NCBI GenBank assembly: GCA_031284765.1
Contig: JAITXK010000187.1
Span: 1 to 13,594 of the forward strand
Length of the DNA: 13,594 bases
Direction of reading: 5' to 3'
From: Candidatus Symbiothrix sp.
GTDB taxonomy: Bacteria > Bacteroidota > Bacteroidia > Bacteroidales > Azobacteroidaceae
The notes under the pieces are model-generated. The model worked only from the letters and a program-made list of their open reading frames with translations. It did no database searches and was not told the DNA's origin. This document shows, one piece after another, positions 6,794 through 13,594 of the stretch. Made by a program: the position numbers and the translations under genes. Numbering within the stretch: the first letter of the stretch is position 1; every line of letters starts with the position of its first letter.

Positions 6794-8482
6794 TTAATCC
6801 GCTATCAACTTCCGGTAACGCATCCGCTTCGGCTCGATATTTCCCAAACGCTGCTTTTTATTTTCTTCATATTCGGAATACGAACCTTCAAAGAAGAAGA
6901 CTTCCGAATTGCCCTCAAAGGCCAAAATATGCGTACAGATGCGGTCTAAAAACCAGCGGTCGTGAGAGATGACTACTGCACAACCCGCGAAGTTTTCCAA
7001 GCCTTCTTCCAATGCCCGTAAAGTATTGACATCTATATCGTTCGTCGGTTCGTCCAAAAGCAATACATTCGCTTCCGATTTCAAGGTCAGCGCCAGATGC
7101 AGGCGATTGCGTTCCCCGCCCGAAAGAACGCCGCATTTCTTCTCTTGGTCGGCGCCGGTAAAATTGAATCGTCCCAGATAGGCGCGGGAATTGATTTCCT
7201 TGCCCCCGACACGAATAAATTCCGTTCCTCCGGAAACAACTTCAAAGACCGATTTGGCCGGGTCGATGTCGGCATGCGACTGGTCAACATAACCGATTTG
7301 TACCGTTTCTCCCACTTCAAACGTGCCCTTGTCGGGTTTATCCAAGCCCATAATCAAACGGAAAAGGGTGGTTTTGCCCGCTCCGTTGGGACCAATAATG
7401 CCGACAATACCGTTTGGAGGAAGCATGAAATTCAATTTGTCATACAATAACTTGTTGCCAAATGCTTTGGCTACATCCATCGCTTCGATGACTTTATTGC
7501 CCAAACGCGGGCCGTTGGGAATGAATATTTCCAGTTTCTCTTCGCGCTCTTTGGTATCTTGATTCAATAACTGTTCGTAAGAATTCAACCGCGCTTTTCC
7601 TTTGGCTTGACGTGCTTTCGGAGCCATGCGCGACCATTCCAATTCACGCTCCAAGGTCTTGCGCCGCTTGCTGGCCTGCTTTTCTTCTTGCGCCATACGG
7701 TTGGTTTTCTGTTCGAGCCACGAGGTGTAATTACCTTTCCAGGGAATGCCTTCGCCCCGGTCGAGTTCCAAAATCCAGCCGGCCGCGTGGTCGAGAAAAT
7801 AGCGGTCGTGCGTGATGCAGATAACCGTTCCTGCGTATTGTTGCAAGTGTTGCTCCAGCCAGTCAATGGATTCGGCATCCAAATGGTTCGTCGGTTCGTC
7901 CAACAGAAGAACATCGGGTTGTTGCAGCAAAAGGCGGCAGAGAGCCACACGGCGCCGCTCACCTCCCGACAGCGTTCCGACCATTTGGTCTTCGGGGGGA
8001 CAACGCAACGCATCCATCGCGCGTTCCAGTTTCGTATCGAGGTTCCAGGCATCGGTTGCATCAATTTTATCCTGCAATTCCGCTTGCCGGTTCATCAATG
8101 TATCCATCTTACCGGCGTCTTCGTAATATTCGGGCAGGCCGAATTTCTCGTTGATTGCTTCGTATTCCTTCAAAATATCCACAACCTCCTGCACACCTTC
8201 CATGACCATGTCTTTGACGGTTTTTGTGTCATCCAATTTCGGTTCCTGCTCCAAATAGCCGACCGAATAGCCCGGAGAAAACACCACATCGCCCTGGTAT
8301 TCTTTTTCGATACCGGCAATAATTTTCAACAAGGTGGATTTTCCGGAACCATTCAAACCGATGATTCCGATTTTTGCACCATAATAAAACGAGAGATAAA
8401 TGTTTTTCAACACTTGTTTCTGAGGCGGGAAGGTTTTGCTAACTCCCACCATGGAAAAAATAATTTTTTTGTCGTCTGCCAT
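6794..8482 (-). CDS. ettA: Energy-dependent translational throttle protein EttA (ABC-F)
   Basis: EttA is a soluble ABC-F ATPase that binds the ribosomal E site and gates the first elongation steps according to ATP/ADP level. The 562-residue protein has two ABC domains. The first has Walker A G-L-N-G-S-G-K-S-T (42-50), signature LSGGE (171-175) and Walker B V-L-L-L-D-E-P-T-N-H-L-D (191-202). The second has Walker A G-P-N-G-A-G-K-T-T (364-372), signature LSGGE (453-457) and V-L-L-L-D-E-P-T-N-D-I-D (473-484). A charged helical linker (about 258-315) between them is the P-site tRNA-interaction motif. There are no membrane helices. The family's C-terminal P-x-R-M-R-Y-R-K-L is present at 551-559. 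Its start is one base after the exuT stop, so it is probably also transcribed from the uronate operon; no promoter was seen for it. Confidence 0.96.
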   Translation of the reverse strand: MADDKKIIFSMVGVSKTFPPQKQVLKNIYLSFYYGAKIGIIGLNGSGKSTLLKIIAGIEKEYQGDVVFSPGYSVGYLEQEPKLDDTKTVKDMVMEGVQEVVDILKEYEAINEKFGLPEYYEDAGKMDTLMNRQAELQDKIDATDAWNLDTKLERAMDALRCPPEDQMVGTLSGGERRRVALCRLLLQQPDVLLLDEPTNHLDAESIDWLEQHLQQYAGTVICITHDRYFLDHAAGWILELDRGEGIPWKGNYTSWLEQKTNRMAQEEKQASKRRKTLERELEWSRMAPKARQAKGKARLNSYEQLLNQDTKEREEKLEIFIPNGPRLGNKVIEAMDVAKAFGNKLLYDKLNFMLPPNGIVGIIGPNGAGKTTLFRLIMGLDKPDKGTFEVGETVQIGYVDQSHADIDPAKSVFEVVSGGTEFIRVGGKEINSRAYLGRFNFTGADQEKKCGVLSGGERNRLHLALTLKSEANVLLLDEPTNDIDVNTLRALEEGLENFAGCAVVISHDRWFLDRICTHILAFEGNSEVFFFEGSYSEYEENKKQRLGNIEPKRMRYRKLIAD

Positions 8483-8483
8483 T

Positions 8484-10031
8484 TTAGAGGTTTGTTATCG
8501 GTTTGTATTTCGGAACCAAGGCTTTCATTACAAGCCATCCAAGTAAATAAGCCACTGCACAAATGCAGAAAATGATAAAATATCCGGCCGGTTTGCCTTC
8601 AAAGCCAAGGAATGTCAAAGGTTCGCGAACGTAGGTAAACCCTTGTTCAACTAATTCTTTGGTCATTTCTACCAAATTACCGTCTTTCATTGTACTTCCG
8701 GAAGCATAGGTAAACAAACTTCCGGCGGATTTTTGCAAAAACATGGAGCCAAGTCCGCCTGCCATACCCCCTATACCCGTAATGGTCGCTATCGAACTTT
8801 TGGGAAACATATCGCCTACCGTTGAGAAGATATTGGCCGACCAAGCCTGATGTGCTGCACATCCCATACTAATCATTAAAACCGACAGCCAGGCAGCATT
8901 TTGCCCAAGTGAAGGAGTAAACCATTCACCCAAAGGCTGGGCCAACAGCACGCAAAGCGGGAAAAATGCGAATATCAACATGGCTTTCATCCGTGCAGCG
9001 TAAGGATTTTGTCCCGAGCGGTTGATGAAAACGGTAGGTAATTTGCCGCCGTATATAGACAGCACGGTAGTAATGGCATAAAGCGTAAAAATAAGAGCCA
9101 TACCCAAACCTTCGGTGGTTTTGATACCAAAATTGGCTTTCAGATACGATGGAGTCCAGAAAAGGAAGAACCACCACACGCCATCGGTCATAAACTTACC
9201 AAAAGCAAAAGCCCATGTTTGCTTATAAGTAAACGATTGAAGGAAACTTATTTTCTTTTCAGGGGCGGAAACGGTAGCTTTTGGGGCGGGCGTTTCTTCG
9301 GCTTTATCCTGTTCGATATACTCCAACTCGGCTTGGTTTACCAATTTGTTTTTTTCGGGAGCCGTGTAAAGGAAAATCCAAAATCCCATCCAAATAAAAC
9401 CAAGTGCGCCAATGATTATAAAAGCCATTTCCCATCCGTATGCCTTGGCCAAAAGGGGAATCGTGAGCGGAGAAATAAGCGCTCCTACCGATGCGCCAGC
9501 GTTGAAGATAGAAGTTGAAAAGGCTCTGTCCTTTTTCGGATTATATTCGGCAGTTACTTTGATGGCTGCAGGGAAATTTCCCGCTTCACCCAGCGCCAAT
9601 ACCGAACGGGCAACCAGAAAGCAATACATACTGACAGTGGCTACCACCACGGCGGTATCGCCGGTAGCCCGAGCCAATTCGGCTGCAGAGCCAAGACCCA
9701 CCCACGATTCGGTGAAAATTCCGCAAACGGCATGCAGGCAAGCGCCGAATGACCATACTCCGATGGCCCATAAATACCCTCTTTTGGTGCCCATCCAATC
9801 AACAAATTTTCCGGCAAAAAGCATACTGATGGCATAGAATATGGAAAACCAGGCGGTGATGGTACCATAAATATCATCGTTCCAATGAAATTCCGGCTTG
9901 ATAAACTCATCCCAAGTGAGGGAGAGTACTTGCCGGTCTAAATAGTTTATGGTGGTGGCTACAAATAACATAGCGCACATTACCCAGCGGAAATTAGTCA
10001 TTTTGGAAGCCGGGTGATGGATTTGTTTCAT
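8484..10031 (-). CDS. exuT: MFS hexuronate transporter (ExuT-like)
   Basis: This 515-residue, roughly 12-helix major facilitator protein is of the anion:cation symporter group. The first helix carries A-T-T-I-N-Y-L-D-R-Q-V-L-S (25-37), the hallmark of hexuronate and related sugar-acid permeases. A G-K-F-V-D-W-M-G-T-K-R-G loop follows helix 2. A hydrophilic central loop (about 235-265, Pro/Ala/Lys-rich) separates the two halves. An extra loop of about 35 residues before the last helix makes it longer than the usual 430-470. Its place directly after kdgA in a KduI/KdgK/KduD/KdgA operon supports import of galacturonate, glucuronate or unsaturated uronates by proton symport. Exact specificity is inferred. 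The ATG at 10001 is an alternative start. Confidence 0.88.
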   Translation of the reverse strand: MKQIHHPASKMTNFRWVMCAMLFVATTINYLDRQVLSLTWDEFIKPEFHWNDDIYGTITAWFSIFYAISMLFAGKFVDWMGTKRGYLWAIGVWSFGACLHAVCGIFTESWVGLGSAAELARATGDTAVVVATVSMYCFLVARSVLALGEAGNFPAAIKVTAEYNPKKDRAFSTSIFNAGASVGALISPLTIPLLAKAYGWEMAFIIIGALGFIWMGFWIFLYTAPEKNKLVNQAELEYIEQDKAEETPAPKATVSAPEKKISFLQSFTYKQTWAFAFGKFMTDGVWWFFLFWTPSYLKANFGIKTTEGLGMALIFTLYAITTVLSIYGGKLPTVFINRSGQNPYAARMKAMLIFAFFPLCVLLAQPLGEWFTPSLGQNAAWLSVLMISMGCAAHQAWSANIFSTVGDMFPKSSIATITGIGGMAGGLGSMFLQKSAGSLFTYASGSTMKDGNLVEMTKELVEQGFTYVREPLTFLGFEGKPAGYFIIFCICAVAYLLGWLVMKALVPKYKPITNL

Positions 10032-10059
10032 GATAATAGCTGTTTTTTAGGTGATTCAT

Positions 10060-10725
10060 TTATCTGACTTTTTGGATAATCTCCAATGCGTTTTTACATA
10101 AATCCGTGATTATCTCCCATCCTTTTTCCGCAACAATTTCTTTCGGAAAAAGATTGGAACCCATGCCTACACAGGTTACACCCGCATCGAACCACGATTT
10201 CAGATTGCTTTCTTCGGGCTTTACGCCGCCGGTAACCATCAGCATCGACCAAGGCATCGGGGCTTTCAGTCCTTTCACGAAATGAACGCCCAAGACATCG
10301 CCGGGGAAAACTTTACACAAATCGCAACCGGCTTCCTGTGCAAAACCTACTTCGGAAACCGAACCGCAACCGGGCGTGTAAGGCACCAACCGGCGATTGG
10401 CTACCTTCGCCACTTCGGGATTGAACAAGGGGCCGACAATAAAATTGGCGCCCATTTGAATATAAAGCGCCGCCGTGGGCGCATCCACAATCGAACCAAC
10501 ACCCAAAATCATTTCGGGACATTCTTTGGCAGCATATTTATTCAACTCACCGAAAACTTCGTGAGCGAATTCCCCTCTATTGGTAAATTCAAAAGCACGA
10601 ACACCTCCCTCGTAGCAGGCTTTCAACACGTTTTTTGCCACCTCTATGTCTTTATGATAAAAGACAGGCACCATGCCCGTTGCGGACACAGTGCTCAGAA
10701 CTTGTATTTTATTAAATCGTGCCAT
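10060..10725 (-). CDS. kdgA: 2-keto-3-deoxy-6-phosphogluconate aldolase (KDPG/KHG aldolase)
   Basis: This class I aldolase splits KDPG into pyruvate and glyceraldehyde-3-phosphate, the last step of the uronate route and of the Entner-Doudoroff pathway. The 221-residue TIM-barrel protein shows the expected acidic residue in A-F-E-F-T-N-R-G (Glu46, with Arg50 nearby). The Schiff-base lysine lies in C-K-V-F-P-G-D (Lys138). The phosphate-binding part includes M-V-T-G-G-V (163-168) and the glycine-rich V-G-M-G-S (186-190). The family may also act on 4-hydroxy-2-oxoglutarate. Its start is 3 bases after the kduD stop and exuT follows 28 nt later, consistent with one operon. Eda is an equivalent name. 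Confidence 0.93.
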   Translation of the reverse strand: MARFNKIQVLSTVSATGMVPVFYHKDIEVAKNVLKACYEGGVRAFEFTNRGEFAHEVFGELNKYAAKECPEMILGVGSIVDAPTAALYIQMGANFIVGPLFNPEVAKVANRRLVPYTPGCGSVSEVGFAQEAGCDLCKVFPGDVLGVHFVKGLKAPMPWSMLMVTGGVKPEESNLKSWFDAGVTCVGMGSNLFPKEIVAEKGWEIITDLCKNALEIIQKVR

Positions 10726-10728
10726 GTC

Positions 10729-11505
10729 TCAAGGTTGTTTGCCGATGTATGCCAAAATACCACCGTCCACATAAAGGATGTGACCGTTCACAAAGTCGGA
10801 TGCCGGAGAAGCCAGGAAGACCGCCGGACCTTCCAAATCATCGGTTGTTCCCCAACGCGCCGCCGGCGTTTTGGCAATGATAAAATCATTGAAAGGATTG
10901 CCTTTTACACGCAAGGGAGCCGTTTGCGGCGTAGCAATATAGCCGGGGCCGATGCCGTTGCATTGAATATTGTATTCGCCGTATTCGGAAGCGATGTTGC
11001 GGGTCAACATTTTCAAACCGCCTTTAGCAGCCGCGTAAGCCGAAACCGTTTCACGACCCAACTCACTCATCATTGAACAGATATTGATGATTTTCCCGTG
11101 TCCTTTTTTAATCATCGACGGAATCACCGCTTTGGAAACGATGAACGGCCCATTCAAATCAATATCAATGACCTGACGAAATTCAGCCGCCGTCATTTCA
11201 ATCATCGGAATGCGTTTGATGATTCCGGCATTGTTGACCAGAATATCAATCACACCCACTTCTTTCTCGATTTGGGCTACCGTTGCATTGACTTGTTCTT
11301 CGTTGGTTACATCGCACACATAGCCCTTGGCATCTATGCCGTCGGCTTTGTAAGCAGCCAAGCCTTTGTCCACCAATTCCTGCCGGATGTCGTTGAACAC
11401 GATTTTCGCACCGGCTTTCGCGTAAGCCGAAGCAATGGCATAACCGATGCCATAGGAAGCGCCCGTTATCAGCGCTACTTTTCCTTCTAATGAAAATTGA
11501 CTCAT
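10729..11505 (-). CDS. kduD: 2-dehydro-3-deoxy-D-gluconate 5-dehydrogenase (KduD; SDR family)
   Basis: KduD reduces 2,5-diketo-3-deoxygluconate (DKII) to KDG with NAD(P)H in the cytoplasm. The 258-residue protein is a classical short-chain dehydrogenase: cofactor motif T-G-A-S-Y-G-I-G (14-21), NNAG (91-94), N118, catalytic S144, and Y157/K161 in Y-A-A-A-K. The A-L-I-T-G-A-S-Y-G-I-G-Y-A-I-A and D-I-D-L-N-G-P-F segments fit the KduD/gluconate 5-dehydrogenase group; databases often label such Bacteroidetes proteins gluconate 5-dehydrogenase, but its neighbours KduI and KdgK favour KduD. I chose the ATG at 11505 (MSQFSLEGKVALI). The frame is open to an ATG at 11544, but that start lies inside kdgK and adds an unconserved tail. 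The gap to kdgK is 13 nt. Confidence 0.9.
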   Translation of the reverse strand: MSQFSLEGKVALITGASYGIGYAIASAYAKAGAKIVFNDIRQELVDKGLAAYKADGIDAKGYVCDVTNEEQVNATVAQIEKEVGVIDILVNNAGIIKRIPMIEMTAAEFRQVIDIDLNGPFIVSKAVIPSMIKKGHGKIINICSMMSELGRETVSAYAAAKGGLKMLTRNIASEYGEYNIQCNGIGPGYIATPQTAPLRVKGNPFNDFIIAKTPAARWGTTDDLEGPAVFLASPASDFVNGHILYVDGGILAYIGKQP

Positions 11506-11518
11506 GATATATATTTTT

Positions 11519-12559
11519 TTAGCGGGAAACACGGCCGGAGCCATCTCCCTTCATTAATTGTTCTACTTCTTGAACGGTCACTAAATTGAAATCGCCGTAA
11601 ATGGTATGCTTCAAGGCGGAAGCAGCTACGGCAAAATCCAAGGCCTTTTGGTCGTCGGAAGGATAGCTAATCAATCCGTAAATCAAGCCGCCCATAAACG
11701 AATCGCCGCCCCCTACTCTGTCCACAATGTGGGTGATGTCGTAACGCTTCGATTGAAATAACTTTCCTCCGGCATACAAACACCCGCCCCAGGTGTTGTG
11801 GTTGGCGTTGATGGAACCACGCAAGGTAATAATCACCTTTTTGGCTTTCGGAAAACGGGTTTGCAACTGTTTGCATACCGATTCAAAGGCAGCGGCATCC
11901 ACTTCCCCGCCGGTATGTGAAACATCAAAGCCTTCGGGTTGGATGCCGAACACTTTTTCCGCATCTTCTTCATTGCCGAGGATAATGTCGCATCCTTCCA
12001 CCAAAGCGGGCATGATTTCAGAAGCCGTTTTGCCGTATTTCCACAGGTTTTTGCGGTAATTCAAATCACAGGAAACCGGTACGCCCATTTCGTTGGCGAT
12101 TTGGATGGCTTCCAAACAGGCATCGGCCGCTCCCTGCGACAAGGCGGGCGTGATGCCCGTCCAATGAAACCATTGGGCGTCTTTCAAAATCTCCCGCCAG
12201 TTCACCATCCCGCATTGAATGCCGGCAATGGATGAACCCGCACGGTCATAAACGACCTTAGAGGCGCGGGCAACGGCCCCCGTTTCCAGGAAATAGATGC
12301 CGACACGGTCGCCCCCGCGGATAATGTGACGGGTACCGACATTGTATTTCCGCAAATCGGAGATACACCACTCGGCGATGTCGTTTTCCGGCAAGCGGGT
12401 TACAAATTCCGTTGGAATGCCGTAATTCGATAAAGAAACCGCCACATTGGCTTCGCCTCCGCCAAAGTTGGCATTCAAATTCGTTGATTGTATCAAACGC
12501 TGATAATTGGGTGTTGCCAGGCGCAACATGATTTCCCCGAAGGTGATTACTTTTTTCAT
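11519..12559 (-). CDS. kdgK: 2-keto-3-deoxygluconate kinase (PfkB family)
   Basis: KdgK phosphorylates KDG to KDPG with ATP. The 346-residue PfkB/ribokinase-type protein begins K-K-V-I-T-F-G-E-I-M-L-R-L. The sugar-binding N-F-G-G-G-E-A-N-V-A is at 31-40, the C-D-L-N-Y-R substrate segment at 164-169, and the PfkB signature with anion hole and catalytic base, D-R-V-G-G-G-D-S-F-M-G-G, at 280-291 (Asp286). A conserved G-N-E-E-D-A at 195-200 supports the KDG kinase subgroup. It sits between kduI and kduD, matching its step in the pathway. The 85-nt gap to kduI contains a long inverted repeat; the gap to kduD is 13 nt. Confidence 0.92.
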   Translation of the reverse strand: MKKVITFGEIMLRLATPNYQRLIQSTNLNANFGGGEANVAVSLSNYGIPTEFVTRLPENDIAEWCISDLRKYNVGTRHIIRGGDRVGIYFLETGAVARASKVVYDRAGSSIAGIQCGMVNWREILKDAQWFHWTGITPALSQGAADACLEAIQIANEMGVPVSCDLNYRKNLWKYGKTASEIMPALVEGCDIILGNEEDAEKVFGIQPEGFDVSHTGGEVDAAAFESVCKQLQTRFPKAKKVIITLRGSINANHNTWGGCLYAGGKLFQSKRYDITHIVDRVGGGDSFMGGLIYGLISYPSDDQKALDFAVAASALKHTIYGDFNLVTVQEVEQLMKGDGSGRVSR

Positions 12560-12572
12560 CTCTTGTATTTTT

Positions 12573-12645
12573 ATTGGAACACAGATAAAACGGAATACAC
12601 AGAATATGTATTTCCCGTGTATTTCCGTTTTATCCGTGTTCTAAT
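12573..12645. repeat. Long inverted repeat between kduI and kdgK
   Basis: The left arm (12577-12600) and right arm (12617-12641) are complementary over 24 positions, with one mismatch (A12583 against C12635) and one extra T. Four more pairs (one G-T) extend the stem outward to 12573/12645, reaching the kduI stop codon. The 16-nt centre can pair further. Short units ACACAGA (twice) and CCGTGT-like (twice) recur within the arms. No T-run follows on either strand, so it does not look like a simple intrinsic terminator. It may be a dispersed repeat or an mRNA processing or stability element within the operon. Confidence 0.85.
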
Positions 12646-13487
12646 CATTTGAGTTTATCTGCTGTAAAGGTATCCATATCATCATAATCGAGATTTTCGC
12701 CGCACATAGCCCAAATAAAGGTATAATTGCTCGTGCCCGCCGCGCTGTGAATCGACCAGGACGGCGAAATAACCGCCTGTTCATTCGTCATAAAAAGATG
12801 GCGCGTTTCCTGCGGTTCGCCCATGAAGTGGCAAACGGACTGTTGTTCGGGCACTTTGAAATAGAAATAAGCCTCCATCCGGCGCGAATGGGTATGCGGG
12901 GGCATGGTATTCCAAACGCTGCCTTCGTGAATTTCGGTCAAGCCCATTTGTAACTGGCAACAGGGCACGATTTCGCTCAGGATAATCTGGTTCAGCGTGC
13001 GTTCATTGGACGTTTTCTTCACGCCCAATGCGCGGGTACGGCGCATGGTAGAATCTATTTTGGTTGTGGAATATGCTTGGTGCGCGGGCGAAGAAGCAAA
13101 ATAGAACTTGGCCGGTTGAGCGGCGTTTTTGCTTTTGAACAACACTTCCCGGGAGCCGCGGCCGACATAGACCGCATCTTTGTATGCCAATTCGTAATCC
13201 CTGCCATCGACCGAAATGACGCCTTCGTTTTCGATGCAGATGATGCCCAGTTCGCGGCGTTCGCAAAAATATTCGGAACGAATCAAATCCACGGTTTCCA
13301 GCGGCAAGGATTCTTCAACAGGTCCTGCAGCGCCGATAATCAAGCGGTCGTTGTGGGTATAAACCATCCGGACTTCATCGGGTGCAAACAATTTTTCGAC
13401 TAAAAACTCTTTTCGTAATTGCGCGGTATCATACCGTTTTACGTCATTGGGATGTGTTCCCCAGCGTTCTTCTATTGTGGTTTTCAT
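12645..13487 (-). CDS. kduI: 5-keto-4-deoxyuronate isomerase
   Basis: KduI converts 4-deoxy-L-threo-5-hexosulose uronate (DKI), the spontaneous product of unsaturated uronates released by pectate lyases or unsaturated glucuronyl hydrolases, into 2,5-diketo-3-deoxygluconate. The 280-residue length equals the family norm. The cupin-type metal site is complete: H198 and H200 in P-P-H-T-H-S-R-R-M-E, E205, and H247 in P-S-W-S-I-H-S-A-A-G. The N-terminal half carries R-L-I-I-G-A-A-G-P and F-C-E-R-R-E-L-G-I-I. It is the first gene of the operon in this window, with a candidate promoter box 47 nt upstream. Confidence 0.96.
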   Translation of the reverse strand: MKTTIEERWGTHPNDVKRYDTAQLRKEFLVEKLFAPDEVRMVYTHNDRLIIGAAGPVEESLPLETVDLIRSEYFCERRELGIICIENEGVISVDGRDYELAYKDAVYVGRGSREVLFKSKNAAQPAKFYFASSPAHQAYSTTKIDSTMRRTRALGVKKTSNERTLNQIILSEIVPCCQLQMGLTEIHEGSVWNTMPPHTHSRRMEAYFYFKVPEQQSVCHFMGEPQETRHLFMTNEQAVISPSWSIHSAAGTSNYTFIWAMCGENLDYDDMDTFTADKLK

Positions 13488-13534
13488 ATAGATGTGAATA
13501 TTAATGTATCATCCATTGGGATTGAAATAGGGAA

Positions 13535-13542
13535 CAAAGATA
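13535..13542 (-). promoter_or_regulatory. Candidate -7 box of the kduI-led operon
   Basis: On the minus strand TATCTTTG matches TAnnTTTG. It is 47 nt before the kduI ATG, leaving a leader of about 40 nt. No TTG is found 19-21 nt further upstream, so the promoter may need an activator, which would fit substrate-controlled expression. The rest of 13488-13594 is A/T-rich and shows no gene that I can support. Confidence 0.45.
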
Positions 13543-13594
13543 CAATTTTTAATTATAGGGTGGATGGTTTTTGGTGATTTTATTGGTGCGGAAT

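Noticed and set aside
7607..8575. 322-codon open frame on the plus strand, antisense to ettA
   Set aside because: The opposite strand encodes a complete EttA with all ABC motifs. The plus-strand translation has no recognisable domain and is a by-product of ettA codon use.
10282..11076. 264-codon open frame on the plus strand across kdgA and kduD
   Set aside because: It runs antisense to two well-conserved enzymes and its translation shows no domain; no promoter box was seen before it.
12573..12645. Reading the inverted repeat as a CRISPR repeat or an insertion sequence end
   Set aside because: There is one palindrome only, with no spacer series, no transposase and no second copy in the window.

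Overview
The window looks like chromosome from a Bacteroidetes bacterium, most likely Bacteroidales. Five things point there: a type IX secretion protein (PorQ), a TonB-type energy transducer with the typical Bacteroidetes start, promoters of the TTTG-N19/20-TAnnTTTG type, no clear Shine-Dalgarno sequences, and a KduI/KduD/KdgK/KdgA/ExuT uronate operon. No species can be named from the sequence alone.

Layout. Positions 1-548 (minus) hold the N-terminal part of a TonB-family protein, cut by the left edge. It is divergent from porQ (611-1594, plus), which is coupled to cmk (1594-2283). Next comes a minus-strand block: a HigBA/RelE-type toxin-antitoxin pair (toxin 2570-2911, antitoxin 2296-2598), tRNA-Arg(CCU) (2985-3056) and recO (3103-3828). 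Divergent from recO are tRNA-Glu(UUC) (3919-3990) and rpsT (4020-4274), which probably share one promoter and end at a hairpin near 4311-4338. A class I/II aminotransferase (4358-5551) and a LolC/LolE/FtsX-type permease (5548-6792) follow and overlap by 4 nt.

From the right edge inward, a long minus-strand operon runs kduI, kdgK, kduD, kdgA, exuT and then ettA. Together the first five genes would import a hexuronate or unsaturated uronate, isomerise and reduce the 4-deoxy-5-ketouronate made by pectin or glycosaminoglycan lyases to KDG, phosphorylate it to KDPG and split it to pyruvate and glyceraldehyde-3-phosphate. ettA, a translation-factor ABC-F gene, follows exuT with one base between them and probably shares its transcript. 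The polysaccharide lyases, glycoside hydrolases and regulator usually found with such a pathway are not in the window.

Every stretch of more than about 300 bases contains a gene. I found no clearly new system. The points most worth a second look are a near-perfect 24-bp inverted repeat between kduI and kdgK, three genes whose -7 promoter box sits exactly 4 nt before the ATG (suggesting leaderless mRNAs), and ettA at the end of the uronate operon.
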